Source: Streptomyces spiramyceticus (GTDB lineage: Bacteria; Actinomycetota; Actinomycetes; Streptomycetales; Streptomycetaceae). Taken from it: 64,000 nt of DNA. Below are positions 25,737 through 33,479 of the stretch, one piece after another (position 1 is the first letter of the stretch; each line of letters opens with the position of its first letter). The DNA is taken from NCBI RefSeq assembly GCF_028807635.1, contig NZ_JARBAX010000001.1, forward strand, positions 2,183,001 to 2,247,000, written 5' to 3'. A model generated the notes under the pieces. That model was not told the DNA's origin, made no database searches, and worked only from the letters and a program-made list of their open reading frames with translations. The position numbers were made by a program, and so were the translations under genes.

Positions 25737-27425
25737 CTACCCGGCCCCCAGGAGGTGCGCGCGGCCATGGGCGGCGTACTCCGCCGTCAGCGCCGCCACA
25801 TCCTCCGCCGTCAGCCGGCGGTACGCCCCCGCCTCCGGTGCCGCCCACCACACCGCGTCCTCGCAGCGGAAGCCCTCGCGCCGCAGCGCGACCCGGTGGA
25901 CCTTGTTCGTTGCCGTCACCGGCATACGCTCCACCACCCGCACGTAGCGCGGTGCCATCTTCGTGCCCAAGTCCGCCTGCGCCGAGAGAAATTGGCCGAA
26001 GCCGTCCGGCGAGAACGTCACCCCGTCACGCAGCGCGACCGTCGCCATCACCTGGTCGCCCGCCACCGGATCCGGCACCGCGTAGACCGCGACGGCCGCC
26101 GCGTCCGGCCAGCGCGCCAGGATGTTCTCGATCACCGCGGCGGCGAGGTTCTCGGAGTCGACACGGAGCCGGTCGTCCGTACGGCCCGCGAAGTGCAGGA
26201 AGCCTTCGGTGTCGCGGAAGAAGAGGTCGCCGGTCCAGTACCAGCCGCCGCGTCTGCGGTCGGCCTCGGCGGCGTCGTTGCGCCAATAGCCCTCGAAGGG
26301 GTTCGGGCCCCGGTTGACCAGCTCCCCTATCGCTTCAGAACCGTTGAGAAGTCGGCCCTGCGCGTCGAGCACCGCGCGAGCGCGCTCCCGGCCCGTCTCC
26401 GGGTCGACGACCGCGAGATCGTCGCCCGGCGCCGGCCGCCCGATCGCGCCGGGCGGCGTGCCGGCCGTCCGCTGGATCGCGGCGCCGCCCTCCGAGGAGC
26501 CGTAGCCCTCGACGAGCCGCACCCCGAAGCGCGCCTCGAAGCGGGCCGCGTCGACCGCGCCCGCCTCCGTCCCGAAGCCGAGCCGCAGCCCGTGGTCACG
26601 GTCGTCGGGCCGTTCGGGGGTGGCGAGGAGGTACTGCACGGCTCGGCCCACGTAGGTGAAGTACGTCGCGCCGTACGCCCGTACGTCGTCCAGGAACCGG
26701 GACGCCGAGAAGCGCCGACGCAGCGCGATGCCGGCCCCGCCCGCGAGTGCCGGGGCCCAGTCCGCGATGACCGCGTTGCCGTGGAACATCGGCATGCAGA
26801 TGTAGTGGACGTCGTCGGGCCGCACCCCGAAGTGGTCGACGAGCGACGCTCCCGCTGCCGCGAGCCGCCCCTGCGAGCAGATCGCGGCCTTGGGAGCGCC
26901 GGTCGATCCCGAGGTGAAGTAGAGGAGCATCCGGGTGCCCGGGCCGACCCGGGCGCCCGGGACGGTAGCCTCGCCGGGCTTGGCCCCCTCGTACGGGGTG
27001 AGAAGGGACTGGTACGCGTGGGTGTCGGTCACCAGCACCCGGATCCCCGGCAGTTCGAGACCGTCGAGGAGGGGAAGGTGGGCGCGTTCGGTGACCAGCA
27101 CCCGGCAGTCGGTGTGCAGGATGTCGCACGCCAGTTCGGCGCCGCGCCGGGTCGGATTGATACCGGCGACGGCGGCCCCGGCCAGGGCCGCCGCGCTCAG
27201 CCAGAGTGGGAATTCCGGTGTGTTGTCGAGCAGTACCCCGAGGTGCGGCTCAGCTCCCGGGGGCAGCAGATCCACGAGCAGCGCGGCCCGCGCGGCGGCG
27301 CCTGCGGCGATCTGATGGTGGCTGAGGGTGAGTTCCTGGCACCTCAGCCCCACCCGTTGATCACCCCATTGGCGCCGTACGAGCTCCGCGACGGTGTCTG
27401 CGCTCCCCATGGGGCCGCACGGCAA
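25737..27425 (-). CDS. Acyl-CoA synthetase (AMP-forming, FadD/FATP-like)
   Basis: 562 residues; an ATG 15 bases further in (MGSADTV) is an alternative start. The AMP-binding P-loop YFTSGSTGAPKAA lies near residue 190, followed by GYGSSEGG, YWTGDLFFRD and FAGRTDDRLRVDSENLA. The C-terminal lysine motif lies in TATNKVHR. It activates a carboxylic acid to an acyl-adenylate and then the CoA thioester. Residues near the substrate pocket cannot be read for specificity. It is cytoplasmic and precedes no obvious partner gene. Confidence 0.9.
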   Translation of the reverse strand: MPCGPMGSADTVAELVRRQWGDQRVGLRCQELTLSHHQIAAGAAARAALLVDLLPPGAEPHLGVLLDNTPEFPLWLSAAALAGAAVAGINPTRRGAELACDILHTDCRVLVTERAHLPLLDGLELPGIRVLVTDTHAYQSLLTPYEGAKPGEATVPGARVGPGTRMLLYFTSGSTGAPKAAICSQGRLAAAGASLVDHFGVRPDDVHYICMPMFHGNAVIADWAPALAGGAGIALRRRFSASRFLDDVRAYGATYFTYVGRAVQYLLATPERPDDRDHGLRLGFGTEAGAVDAARFEARFGVRLVEGYGSSEGGAAIQRTAGTPPGAIGRPAPGDDLAVVDPETGRERARAVLDAQGRLLNGSEAIGELVNRGPNPFEGYWRNDAAEADRRRGGWYWTGDLFFRDTEGFLHFAGRTDDRLRVDSENLAAAVIENILARWPDAAAVAVYAVPDPVAGDQVMATVALRDGVTFSPDGFGQFLSAQADLGTKMAPRYVRVVERMPVTATNKVHRVALRREGFRCEDAVWWAAPEAGAYRRLTAEDVAALTAEYAAHGRAHLLGAG

Positions 27426-27436
27426 CTGACTGGGCG

Positions 27437-28027
27437 TCAGAACTGAACATCGGAGCAGGCGTAGAAGGCGTTCGCCGTGTCATGCACGGTCCATACCGCC
27501 AGGATGATGTGCTTGCCGCTCTTCTGGGTGGGGATGGTGCCCTGGTGGGACAGGGGCGCCGGCGGCTGGTTGCCGCCGTACGGGACGGTCATGAACGGCT
27601 GCGACTCAAGTGCCGCCCTGGTCAGCGGCCTGGAGGAGTCCCAGCCGTTCTTGGTGATGAAGTACTTGAAGTCGGTGGTACGGTGCCGGGCGGTGAACTG
27701 CCAGCGGAAGGTGTAACCCTGACCTCCACTGACCCTGGTGGCGGGCCAGCTGCCACCGCGCGGGTCGTCGAGCTGCGCGAACCGGCCGTTGCCTCCGGCG
27801 CATATCTTACCGTCGGCGGGCCCGGCGGCGGGGAAGCCCTTGGGGCCCTCGACGCTCTGGGGTTCGTACTGGATGGGGCCGCATCCGGTCACGGTGCCGT
27901 TGGCGCAGAGCTTCTGGCGGCTGATGGGGGAGTCGGTGTAGCCATGGCTGGTTGCGCTGCCGGTGCCGAGGAAGGACACACCGGCGACGGCGAGGCCTAT
28001 GAGGGCTGCACCTGTCTTCTTTCGCAT
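27437..28027 (-). CDS. AA10 lytic polysaccharide monooxygenase
   Basis: 196 residues; ATG at 28027 behind AGGAG. The signal peptide ends SATS so that the mature enzyme begins with His (HGYTDSP), the first ligand of the copper histidine brace. The second His is in FTARHRTTDF, and the axial Phe is in the terminal CSDVQF. It oxidatively cleaves chitin or cellulose-like glycans outside the cell. Its place a few genes before cslA matches the LPMO at the csl locus of S. coelicolor, as far as I recall, where it helps process the tip glycan. Paired DasR/chitinase boxes lie about 125 bases upstream. Confidence 0.93.
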   Translation of the reverse strand: MRKKTGAALIGLAVAGVSFLGTGSATSHGYTDSPISRQKLCANGTVTGCGPIQYEPQSVEGPKGFPAAGPADGKICAGGNGRFAQLDDPRGGSWPATRVSGGQGYTFRWQFTARHRTTDFKYFITKNGWDSSRPLTRAALESQPFMTVPYGGNQPPAPLSHQGTIPTQKSGKHIILAVWTVHDTANAFYACSDVQF

Positions 28028-28151
28028 GCTTGGCTCCTGGAGAACGTGGGGGAAGTTCTGTGAGCTGTGCGGCGCGCGCGGGGATTGCAGGGATTGCGGG
28101 GATTGCGGGACCCGGGGGATTGGGGATGCGTGCGGGTTCCGCGGATCCTGC

Positions 28152-28203
28152 GGTCTAGACCAAGTTCCAATGTATGGACGGTAGTTGAACATGTCCAGAC
28201 CAA
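28152..28203 (-). promoter_or_regulatory. Paired DasR/chitinase-type boxes upstream of the LPMO gene
   Basis: On the minus strand TTGGTCTAGACC (28163-28152) and TTGGTCTGGACA (28203-28192) form two direct repeats 40 bases apart. The first is a 10-base perfect palindrome with the core of the DasR-responsive element. Two such 12-base repeats are a classic mark of Streptomyces chitinase promoters. They suggest repression relieved by amino-sugar signals. A GGGATTGC run repeated three times lies between the boxes and the start (28079-28108). Confidence 0.7.
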
Positions 28204-28218
28204 TCCCGGAACGAGTTG

Positions 28219-28241
28219 CCCCCAAGGACCTCGTCCAGGGG
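28219..28241. repeat. Second copy of interspersed repeat
   Basis: CCCCCAAGGACCTCGTCCAG followed by GGG; it matches the element at 25681-25703 with one base changed. It stands between the LPMO promoter and the stop of the SPFH gene. Confidence 0.5.
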
Positions 28242-28262
28242 CAAGCCCCAGGGGCTGAAGAT

Positions 28263-29519
28263 TCAGCCCCCTCCCCTGCCCGTATAGAACGCCACCGTCA
28301 AGTCCTTCACCAGCGCCTTCCGCTCGTAGTCGTCGAGCTCGACCAGGCCCCGTGAAGTCAGTCGCGTCACCGTGTCGTCCACCGCGTCCACCACCGACGT
28401 CAGCACGCTGTCCTGGTGCCGCGCGTCCAGCGCCGCCACCCGCCTGCGCTGCATCGCCGCCGCCACCTCCGGGGCGTACTCGATACTCGTCGGCTGCGCC
28501 GAGAAGATGTCGATGCCCACCGGCGCCGCCTCCGCCGACAGCATCCGGGTGAGCGCGTCCCCGACCGCCTCCGCGTCGCGCAGCGTCGGCGCGTCGTCGT
28601 GGAAGGCGTCGGCGGGCAACTGCGAGAGGACCCGCGCCATCGCCGCCTCCACCTGTTCGCGCAGATACCGCGCATGGTCCTCGACGGCGAGCATCGCCCG
28701 CGCCGTGTCCCTGATCCGCCACACCACGAGCACCACGACCCGCAGCGCGACCCCGTTCGCGTCCACGGCCGGCAGCGGCTCGCTGCGCCAGTGCCTCAGC
28801 CGTACGTCGACCCGGCGGCGCAGCACCATCGGGCTCACCCACACAAGCCCGGTGCGCCGCACGCTCCCCCGGTAGTCGCCGAACAGCGAGAGCACCCAGG
28901 CGTGTCCGACCCGCCCGCGGCCGAGACCTCCGAAGGCGAACAGGACGGCCAGCACCAGCAGGGCCAGCAGCGCCCACACCGCGAGCCCGATCCCGTTGTA
29001 CGGCCGAGGGGGCAGCCCGAGCAGCAAGGTCGCCGTCGCCGGCACCGCCCCCGTCCACCACACCACGGCCGCGCCCGCCGCGAGCGCGACCGTCCCCACT
29101 GCGACGGCGTACCAGCCGGACGGCGCGGCGCCGGGCCGCTCCGCGAGCCCGGGGTCGGCGGGCGCGGCGGGCCGCCGCACGGATCGGGCCCGACCGGGTG
29201 CGGATGCGGACGTGCAGGCAGACGCAGCCTGGAGCGGCGACCGCAGCACTGCTCCAGGCGTGACGCGCGGCTGCTCACCCGTGCCCTGCCTGCGCCGGTT
29301 GACCACCGCGGCACCGGACGGCAGCGTCAGCGCGGTGGGCCCGGTGTCGTCGCGGAACAGCAGGTGCACCGGGATCTCGGTGGTCGTCTCGTTCCTGACG
29401 AGCGGGGCCCACCGCCCGCTCTCGCCGCCCGGCTCCTCCGCCGACGGGGATGACGGGTACGACTGGGATGGGGACGTGGGGGTGAATGTCATCGTGCCTC
29501 TGCCTCCGTCACGCGTCAT
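28263..29519 (-). CDS. SPFH/Band 7 domain membrane protein
   Basis: 418 residues. A disordered Ser/Pro-rich N-terminus is followed by two membrane segments (about residues 135-160 and 175-200) and a Band 7 domain from SLFGDYRGSVRRTGLVWVSP through MLAVEDHARYLREQVEAAMARVL. Such proteins scaffold membrane microdomains. The ATG at 29519 overlaps the upstream gene stop (ATGA); an ATG at 29492 behind GGAGG is a good alternative. It stays with the LPMO and csl genes in Streptomyces as I recall the locus, so a role in tip-glycan or envelope organisation is plausible. Confidence 0.83.
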   Translation of the reverse strand: MTRDGGRGTMTFTPTSPSQSYPSSPSAEEPGGESGRWAPLVRNETTTEIPVHLLFRDDTGPTALTLPSGAAVVNRRRQGTGEQPRVTPGAVLRSPLQAASACTSASAPGRARSVRRPAAPADPGLAERPGAAPSGWYAVAVGTVALAAGAAVVWWTGAVPATATLLLGLPPRPYNGIGLAVWALLALLVLAVLFAFGGLGRGRVGHAWVLSLFGDYRGSVRRTGLVWVSPMVLRRRVDVRLRHWRSEPLPAVDANGVALRVVVLVVWRIRDTARAMLAVEDHARYLREQVEAAMARVLSQLPADAFHDDAPTLRDAEAVGDALTRMLSAEAAPVGIDIFSAQPTSIEYAPEVAAAMQRRRVAALDARHQDSVLTSVVDAVDDTVTRLTSRGLVELDDYERKALVKDLTVAFYTGRGGG

Positions 29520-30847
29520 GCGAAGAGCCGCCGCCAGGTCTCCGGTCCGGGGTAGCCGTCGGCCTCCGCGCCGCGCCAGCCCTGCGCGCGCTGGAACGCC
29601 TCGACGTTGCGCCGGTCCTCCTCGGTCCAGCGCGGTCCCGGCCCGTACATGTAGTGCTTGCCGAACCCTTTCTCCACCAGCTGCCTGCCGAGCTTGTCGA
29701 CGTACATATTCGACTGCCCGGGCCTGAAGTACTCCCGGCCGGGGAAGGCCGACGCCCCAGGGGAAGGAGCACCGCCACCGCCGGTACTCCCCTCACCACC
29801 GCCATCCCCGTCCACCGCCGGGATGTCATTGCCCGTGCCCGTCACCAGGAGCCGCCACGTATGCGGCCCCGGCAGCCCGTCGGCCTCGGGACCCTGCCAG
29901 CCCTGCGCACGCTGGAACGCCTGCGTCGCGAGCCGGTCGGCCTCGGCCCAGCGCGGCCCGGGGCCCGTGCGGTAGAAGCGCCTGCCGCCCCGCTCGACGA
30001 GCATCTCCCCCAGCCGGGTGACATATGCGTTGCTGGCCCCCGGCCCGAAGAACTTCTCGCCCGGGTAGGCCGGTACGGCGGGTTCGGCGCCGCCGCTGCC
30101 GTCGGTGACGCCCTTGTAGCGGTACGGCACGTAGCGCGACGAGTTGTTCCAGTAGGCGTACGGGGTGGCCAGCCTGCGTGCGCGCGGCCGCGTCTGCTCG
30201 TACGCGATGTACTGGGTGTGCGTGGAGTCGGTCCAGCCGCCGAAGAGCGTCACGTGCGAGCCATTGGTGGGGTTGTCGGGGTTGTGGAAGAGCAGCATGT
30301 CGCCGGGCTCCAGCTCGTCGCGCGTGATGCGCACGCCGAACGCCGCGAGGCTCCCGGTCCATTCGTTGCTGCCGAGATTCCAGGCCATCGAGACGTAACC
30401 GGAGCAGTCCTGCCGGTAGCCGTCGGACCAGTACCTCTTCATGCTGTACGGGACCTTGGCGTTCACCCAGAGTTTGGCGCGGTCGATGATTTCGGCCCGT
30501 GTGATGCTGCGCAGCGCGGGCCTGCCGGTCTGGACCGCGTCGCCCATCCCGCCCGGCACGCCGTACAGCGAGCCGGTCCCGCCCTGCGGCGTCGGGGGGT
30601 CGTGGTCGGCGCCCGTCGTGGCCGGTGCGTGTGCGGGGCCCGCGGCGTTGGCGGCGCCCGGTGCGCCGCCGCCAAGGGCCACTCCGGCGGCGGTGGCGAG
30701 GACCAGCATTCGGCGGGCTCCATGGGCGGCCGGGTGTCCTTCGCCGTCCGCCGTCAGCCCCAGGGCGGCGGCGCGGCGCTGCTGGCAGCATCCTGCGCAG
30801 CCGCAGTCGGCCGGGGGCTCGTACTCCTCGAAGACAGGGATCGTCAT
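29516..30847 (-). CDS. NlpC/P60-like protein with two peptidoglycan-binding repeats
   Basis: 443 residues. An N-terminal cytoplasmic stretch with CGCAGCC precedes a hydrophobic region ending GAANAAG. The cysteine-peptidase-like domain follows, with YRQDCSGYVSMAWN (catalytic Cys) and NGSHVTLFGGW (catalytic His). Two related C-terminal repeats of about 80 residues end in RAQGW-x-G-x-EADG-x-PGP-x-TWR. It probably binds and cuts, or remodels, peptidoglycan. The odd distance of the hydrophobic segment from the start (about 45 residues) may mean a longer than usual signal or a later true start. It is coupled to the SPFH gene. Confidence 0.82.
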   Translation of the reverse strand: MTIPVFEEYEPPADCGCAGCCQQRRAAALGLTADGEGHPAAHGARRMLVLATAAGVALGGGAPGAANAAGPAHAPATTGADHDPPTPQGGTGSLYGVPGGMGDAVQTGRPALRSITRAEIIDRAKLWVNAKVPYSMKRYWSDGYRQDCSGYVSMAWNLGSNEWTGSLAAFGVRITRDELEPGDMLLFHNPDNPTNGSHVTLFGGWTDSTHTQYIAYEQTRPRARRLATPYAYWNNSSRYVPYRYKGVTDGSGGAEPAVPAYPGEKFFGPGASNAYVTRLGEMLVERGGRRFYRTGPGPRWAEADRLATQAFQRAQGWQGPEADGLPGPHTWRLLVTGTGNDIPAVDGDGGGEGSTGGGGAPSPGASAFPGREYFRPGQSNMYVDKLGRQLVEKGFGKHYMYGPGPRWTEEDRRNVEAFQRAQGWRGAEADGYPGPETWRRLFA

Positions 30848-30882
30848 GCGGTTCCCCTCCCGTGGGTTGCTGTGGGCGCGTG

Positions 30883-30896
30883 TGTCACGGGTGACA
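30883..30896. promoter_or_regulatory. Palindrome upstream of the NlpC/P60-like gene
   Basis: TGTCACGGGTGACA has perfect 6-base arms around GG. It lies 36 bases before the start at 30847, where a DNA-binding protein would affect transcription. No known regulator assigned. Confidence 0.4.
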
Positions 30897-31015
30897 GTCT
30901 TTCAACTGTCGGGGCAAATCGCATGTTGATGATCCAAATGATTGTTAATGGGATAAACCGGCACGGCCGGTCCCGAGCACGCGCGGACGTCGGGTAAAGT
31001 TCTCCGGGTCAGCAG

Positions 31016-31089
31016 GCGCCGCTAGCTCAGTTGGTTAGAGCAGCTGACTCTTAATCAGCGGGTCCGGGGTTCGAGTCCCTGGCGGCGCA
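31016..31089 (+). tRNA. tRNA-Lys (anticodon CTT), second copy
   Basis: Identical over all 74 bases to the gene at 5760-5833. Its flanks differ, and no att-like fragment of it lies nearby, so this copy looks unoccupied. It separates the LPMO/SPFH genes from cslA. Confidence 0.97.
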
Positions 31090-31096
31090 CGCAGCA

Positions 31097-31131
31097 CCGA
31101 GGCCCCCTCACTCCGCGTGAGGGGGCCTCGG
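31097..31131 (+). terminator. Terminator behind the second tRNA-Lys
   Basis: A perfect 15-base stem, CCGAGGCCCCCTCAC with GTGAGGGGGCCTCGG, and a 5-base loop. It begins 8 bases after the tRNA. Confidence 0.85.
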
Positions 31132-31538
31132 TCGTTTCCGGGCACCGGACGGACACGGGAACAGGTACCGCACGGGTGCTCAACCCGTGTCGGAGACCAC
31201 CCTCAAAGCCCGCGTATGACCGGTAAACACCTTGTTTCACCCTTGCGATCAAGAGTGGGGTCGTAGACCCTATCCTGGAGCCAATGGCTCCAATGGGGCG
31301 GGCGGTTCGGCACGTTGGGGGAACGGTCGTGCCACCGGGGGTCTGACGAGGCGCAGGGGTGGGGGCCCCGTTCATGAACAGATCTCGGGGCGGGCATCAT
31401 GCAACCGGAACGTTGTCGTCCTGTGTCTGTGGGGATGACGGCAGGCCACATATGCGCCCGGGATGGTCGAGGGGGACCGGCCCTGGGCGAAGAGACCGAC
31501 GAACACACGCAGCCAGCATGCGTGCGGGGGGATGACTC
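31132..31538 (+). other. 407-base leader region of cslA
   Basis: No gene seen; long minus-strand frames here are shadows. The region should contain the cslA promoter. A GGGGGGATG-type ribosome binding site precedes the cslA ATG. I could not assign an operator. Confidence 0.5.
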
Positions 31539-33479
31539 ATGACGTCGACGCCAACCGGCGCACGGCACAACAACGACCCTTCCCGGACAGCGCAGCTTCG
31601 GGTACCCCCGCAGCTCAGGCCCGGCGGGTCTCGTATGCGCGCCAAAAAGGCGCTGCCGAGATACGACTACGAGCACTACAGCCGACTCGCGGGGCCACTG
31701 ACCCAGCCCGACCCGGCCAAGCCGTACACCGTGCAGTACCGCTCGCTGCTGTCGCAGGAGCCGCACCGTATCCGCGCGGCCCTCCTGCTGGGCGCGGCGC
31801 CGCTGCTCTCGCTCGGCCTGTTCGTCTGGCTGATGCAGCCGGAGCACTGGACCGAGCGCGACCCGAACCTCAAGAACGACACGCTGCTGATCCTCGACAT
31901 CGTCATGCTGGTCTCGATCGGTCTGATCGAGCTCTTCCGCACGATGAATGTCCTGTCGAACGCGCACGCCACCCTGGTCGCCCGCGACCCGGTCCCCGTG
32001 GTGCCCGAGACCGGCACCCGCGTCGCCTTCCTCACCTCCTTCGTGCCCGGCAAGGAGCCGCTGGAGATGGTGACGAAGACGCTGGAGGCGGCGGTCAGGA
32101 TCCGCCACCGCGGCCTGATGCACGTCTGGCTGCTGGACGAGGGCAACGACCCGGCCGTGAAGGAAGTGTGCGAGCGCCTCGGCGTGCACCACTTCTCCCG
32201 CAAGGGCGTCGCCAGGTGGAACCAGGCCAAGGGTCCGCACCGCGCCAAGACCAAGCACGGCAACTACAACGCCTGGCTCGACGCGCACGGTGACGACTAC
32301 GACTTCTTCGCCTCCGTCGACACCGACCACGTTCCCCTGCCCAACTATCTGGAGCGGATGCTCGGCTACTTCCGCGACCCGAACATCGGCTTCGTCATCG
32401 GCCCGCAGGTGTACGGCAACTACGACACCTTCGTCACCAAGGCCGCCGAGTCGCAGCAGTTCCTGTTCCACGCCCTGATCCAGCGCGCGGGCAACCGCTA
32501 CGGCGCCCCGATGTTCGTGGGCACCTCCAACGCCGTACGCATCAGGGCGCTCAAGCAGATCGGCGGCCTGTACGACTCGATCACCGAGGACATGGCGACG
32601 GGCTTCGAGATCCACCGCGCCACGAACCCGGCCACCGGCAAGAAGTGGCGCTCGGTCTACACGCCCGACGTGCTGGCCGTCGGCGAGGGCCCGACCGCCT
32701 GGACCGACTTCTTCACGCAGCAGCTGCGCTGGTCGCGCGGCACGTACGAGACGATCCTCAAGCAGTACTGGAGGGGCTACGGCTCGCTGCCCGCGGGCCA
32801 GCTCTTCAACTACACCATGATGATCATCTTCTACCCGATGTCCGCCATGAACTGGATCCTCGCGGCGCTCAGCTGCGCACTGTTCCTCGGCATGGGCGCA
32901 TCGGGTGTGCAGATCGACCCGGCGATCTGGATGATGCTGTACGGCAATGCGTCCGCGCTCCAGATCGGCCTCTACATCTGGAACCGCCGCCACAATGTCT
33001 CCCCGCACGAGCCCGAGGGCTCCGGCGGTCTGGCCGGCATGGTGATGTCCGCGCTCTCCGCGCCGATCTACGCGCGCTCGCTGATGGACGCCGCACTGCG
33101 CCGCAAGTCCAGCTTCGTGGTGACGCCCAAGGGCGACTCCTCCAGCCCGGACACGCTGTTCGGGACCTTCCGGATCCACCTGTTCTTCATCCTGGTCTTC
33201 GGCGGATCCCTCGGCTCCTCCTTCTACTTCGGCCACAACCACCCCGCGATGATCACCTGGGCCACGCTCGCCCTGCTGATCACCGCGGCGCCGATCTTCG
33301 CCTGGCGCTGGACCATGAGCCAGGAGAAGAAGAAGAGGAAGAAGGGGCAGACCGCGCCACCGACCCCGACGGACCCCCCGGCCGGTCCCCCGCCCGAGGC
33401 CCACGCACCACAGCAGAAGCCCACTTGGGCCTCCTCCGACCAGACCATGCAGATCGCCCTTGGGGGACGTAAGAAATGA
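31539..33479 (+). CDS. cslA: Cellulose synthase-like glycosyltransferase CslA
   Basis: 646 residues with about six or seven membrane segments. The GT2 motifs are present in order: DEGND, SVDTDH, TEDMATGF and QQLRWSRG (QxxRW). A charged Lys-rich and Pro-rich tail follows the last segment. The family makes a beta-glucan-like polymer at hyphal tips, from UDP-sugar, while moving it across the membrane. The ATG of glxA overlaps the stop codon, so synthesis and oxidative modification are coupled. Confidence 0.95.
   Translation: MTSTPTGARHNNDPSRTAQLRVPPQLRPGGSRMRAKKALPRYDYEHYSRLAGPLTQPDPAKPYTVQYRSLLSQEPHRIRAALLLGAAPLLSLGLFVWLMQPEHWTERDPNLKNDTLLILDIVMLVSIGLIELFRTMNVLSNAHATLVARDPVPVVPETGTRVAFLTSFVPGKEPLEMVTKTLEAAVRIRHRGLMHVWLLDEGNDPAVKEVCERLGVHHFSRKGVARWNQAKGPHRAKTKHGNYNAWLDAHGDDYDFFASVDTDHVPLPNYLERMLGYFRDPNIGFVIGPQVYGNYDTFVTKAAESQQFLFHALIQRAGNRYGAPMFVGTSNAVRIRALKQIGGLYDSITEDMATGFEIHRATNPATGKKWRSVYTPDVLAVGEGPTAWTDFFTQQLRWSRGTYETILKQYWRGYGSLPAGQLFNYTMMIIFYPMSAMNWILAALSCALFLGMGASGVQIDPAIWMMLYGNASALQIGLYIWNRRHNVSPHEPEGSGGLAGMVMSALSAPIYARSLMDAALRRKSSFVVTPKGDSSSPDTLFGTFRIHLFFILVFGGSLGSSFYFGHNHPAMITWATLALLITAAPIFAWRWTMSQEKKKRKKGQTAPPTPTDPPAGPPPEAHAPQQKPTWASSDQTMQIALGGRKK

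Noticed and set aside
30848..31015. c-di-AMP riboswitch before the NlpC/P60-like gene
   Set aside because: Such genes can carry one in Streptomyces, but the leader here is too short and lacks the conserved core.
31016..31089. Second tRNA-Lys as an occupied integration site
   Set aside because: Neither flank carries a second tRNA 3' fragment, and the neighbours are conserved csl-locus genes.
31203..33404. 733-codon open frame on the minus strand opposite cslA
   Set aside because: High-GC shadow. cslA on the other strand has all GT2 motifs, membrane segments and a coupled glxA; the minus frame has low-complexity Arg/Gly/Val composition and no start signal.
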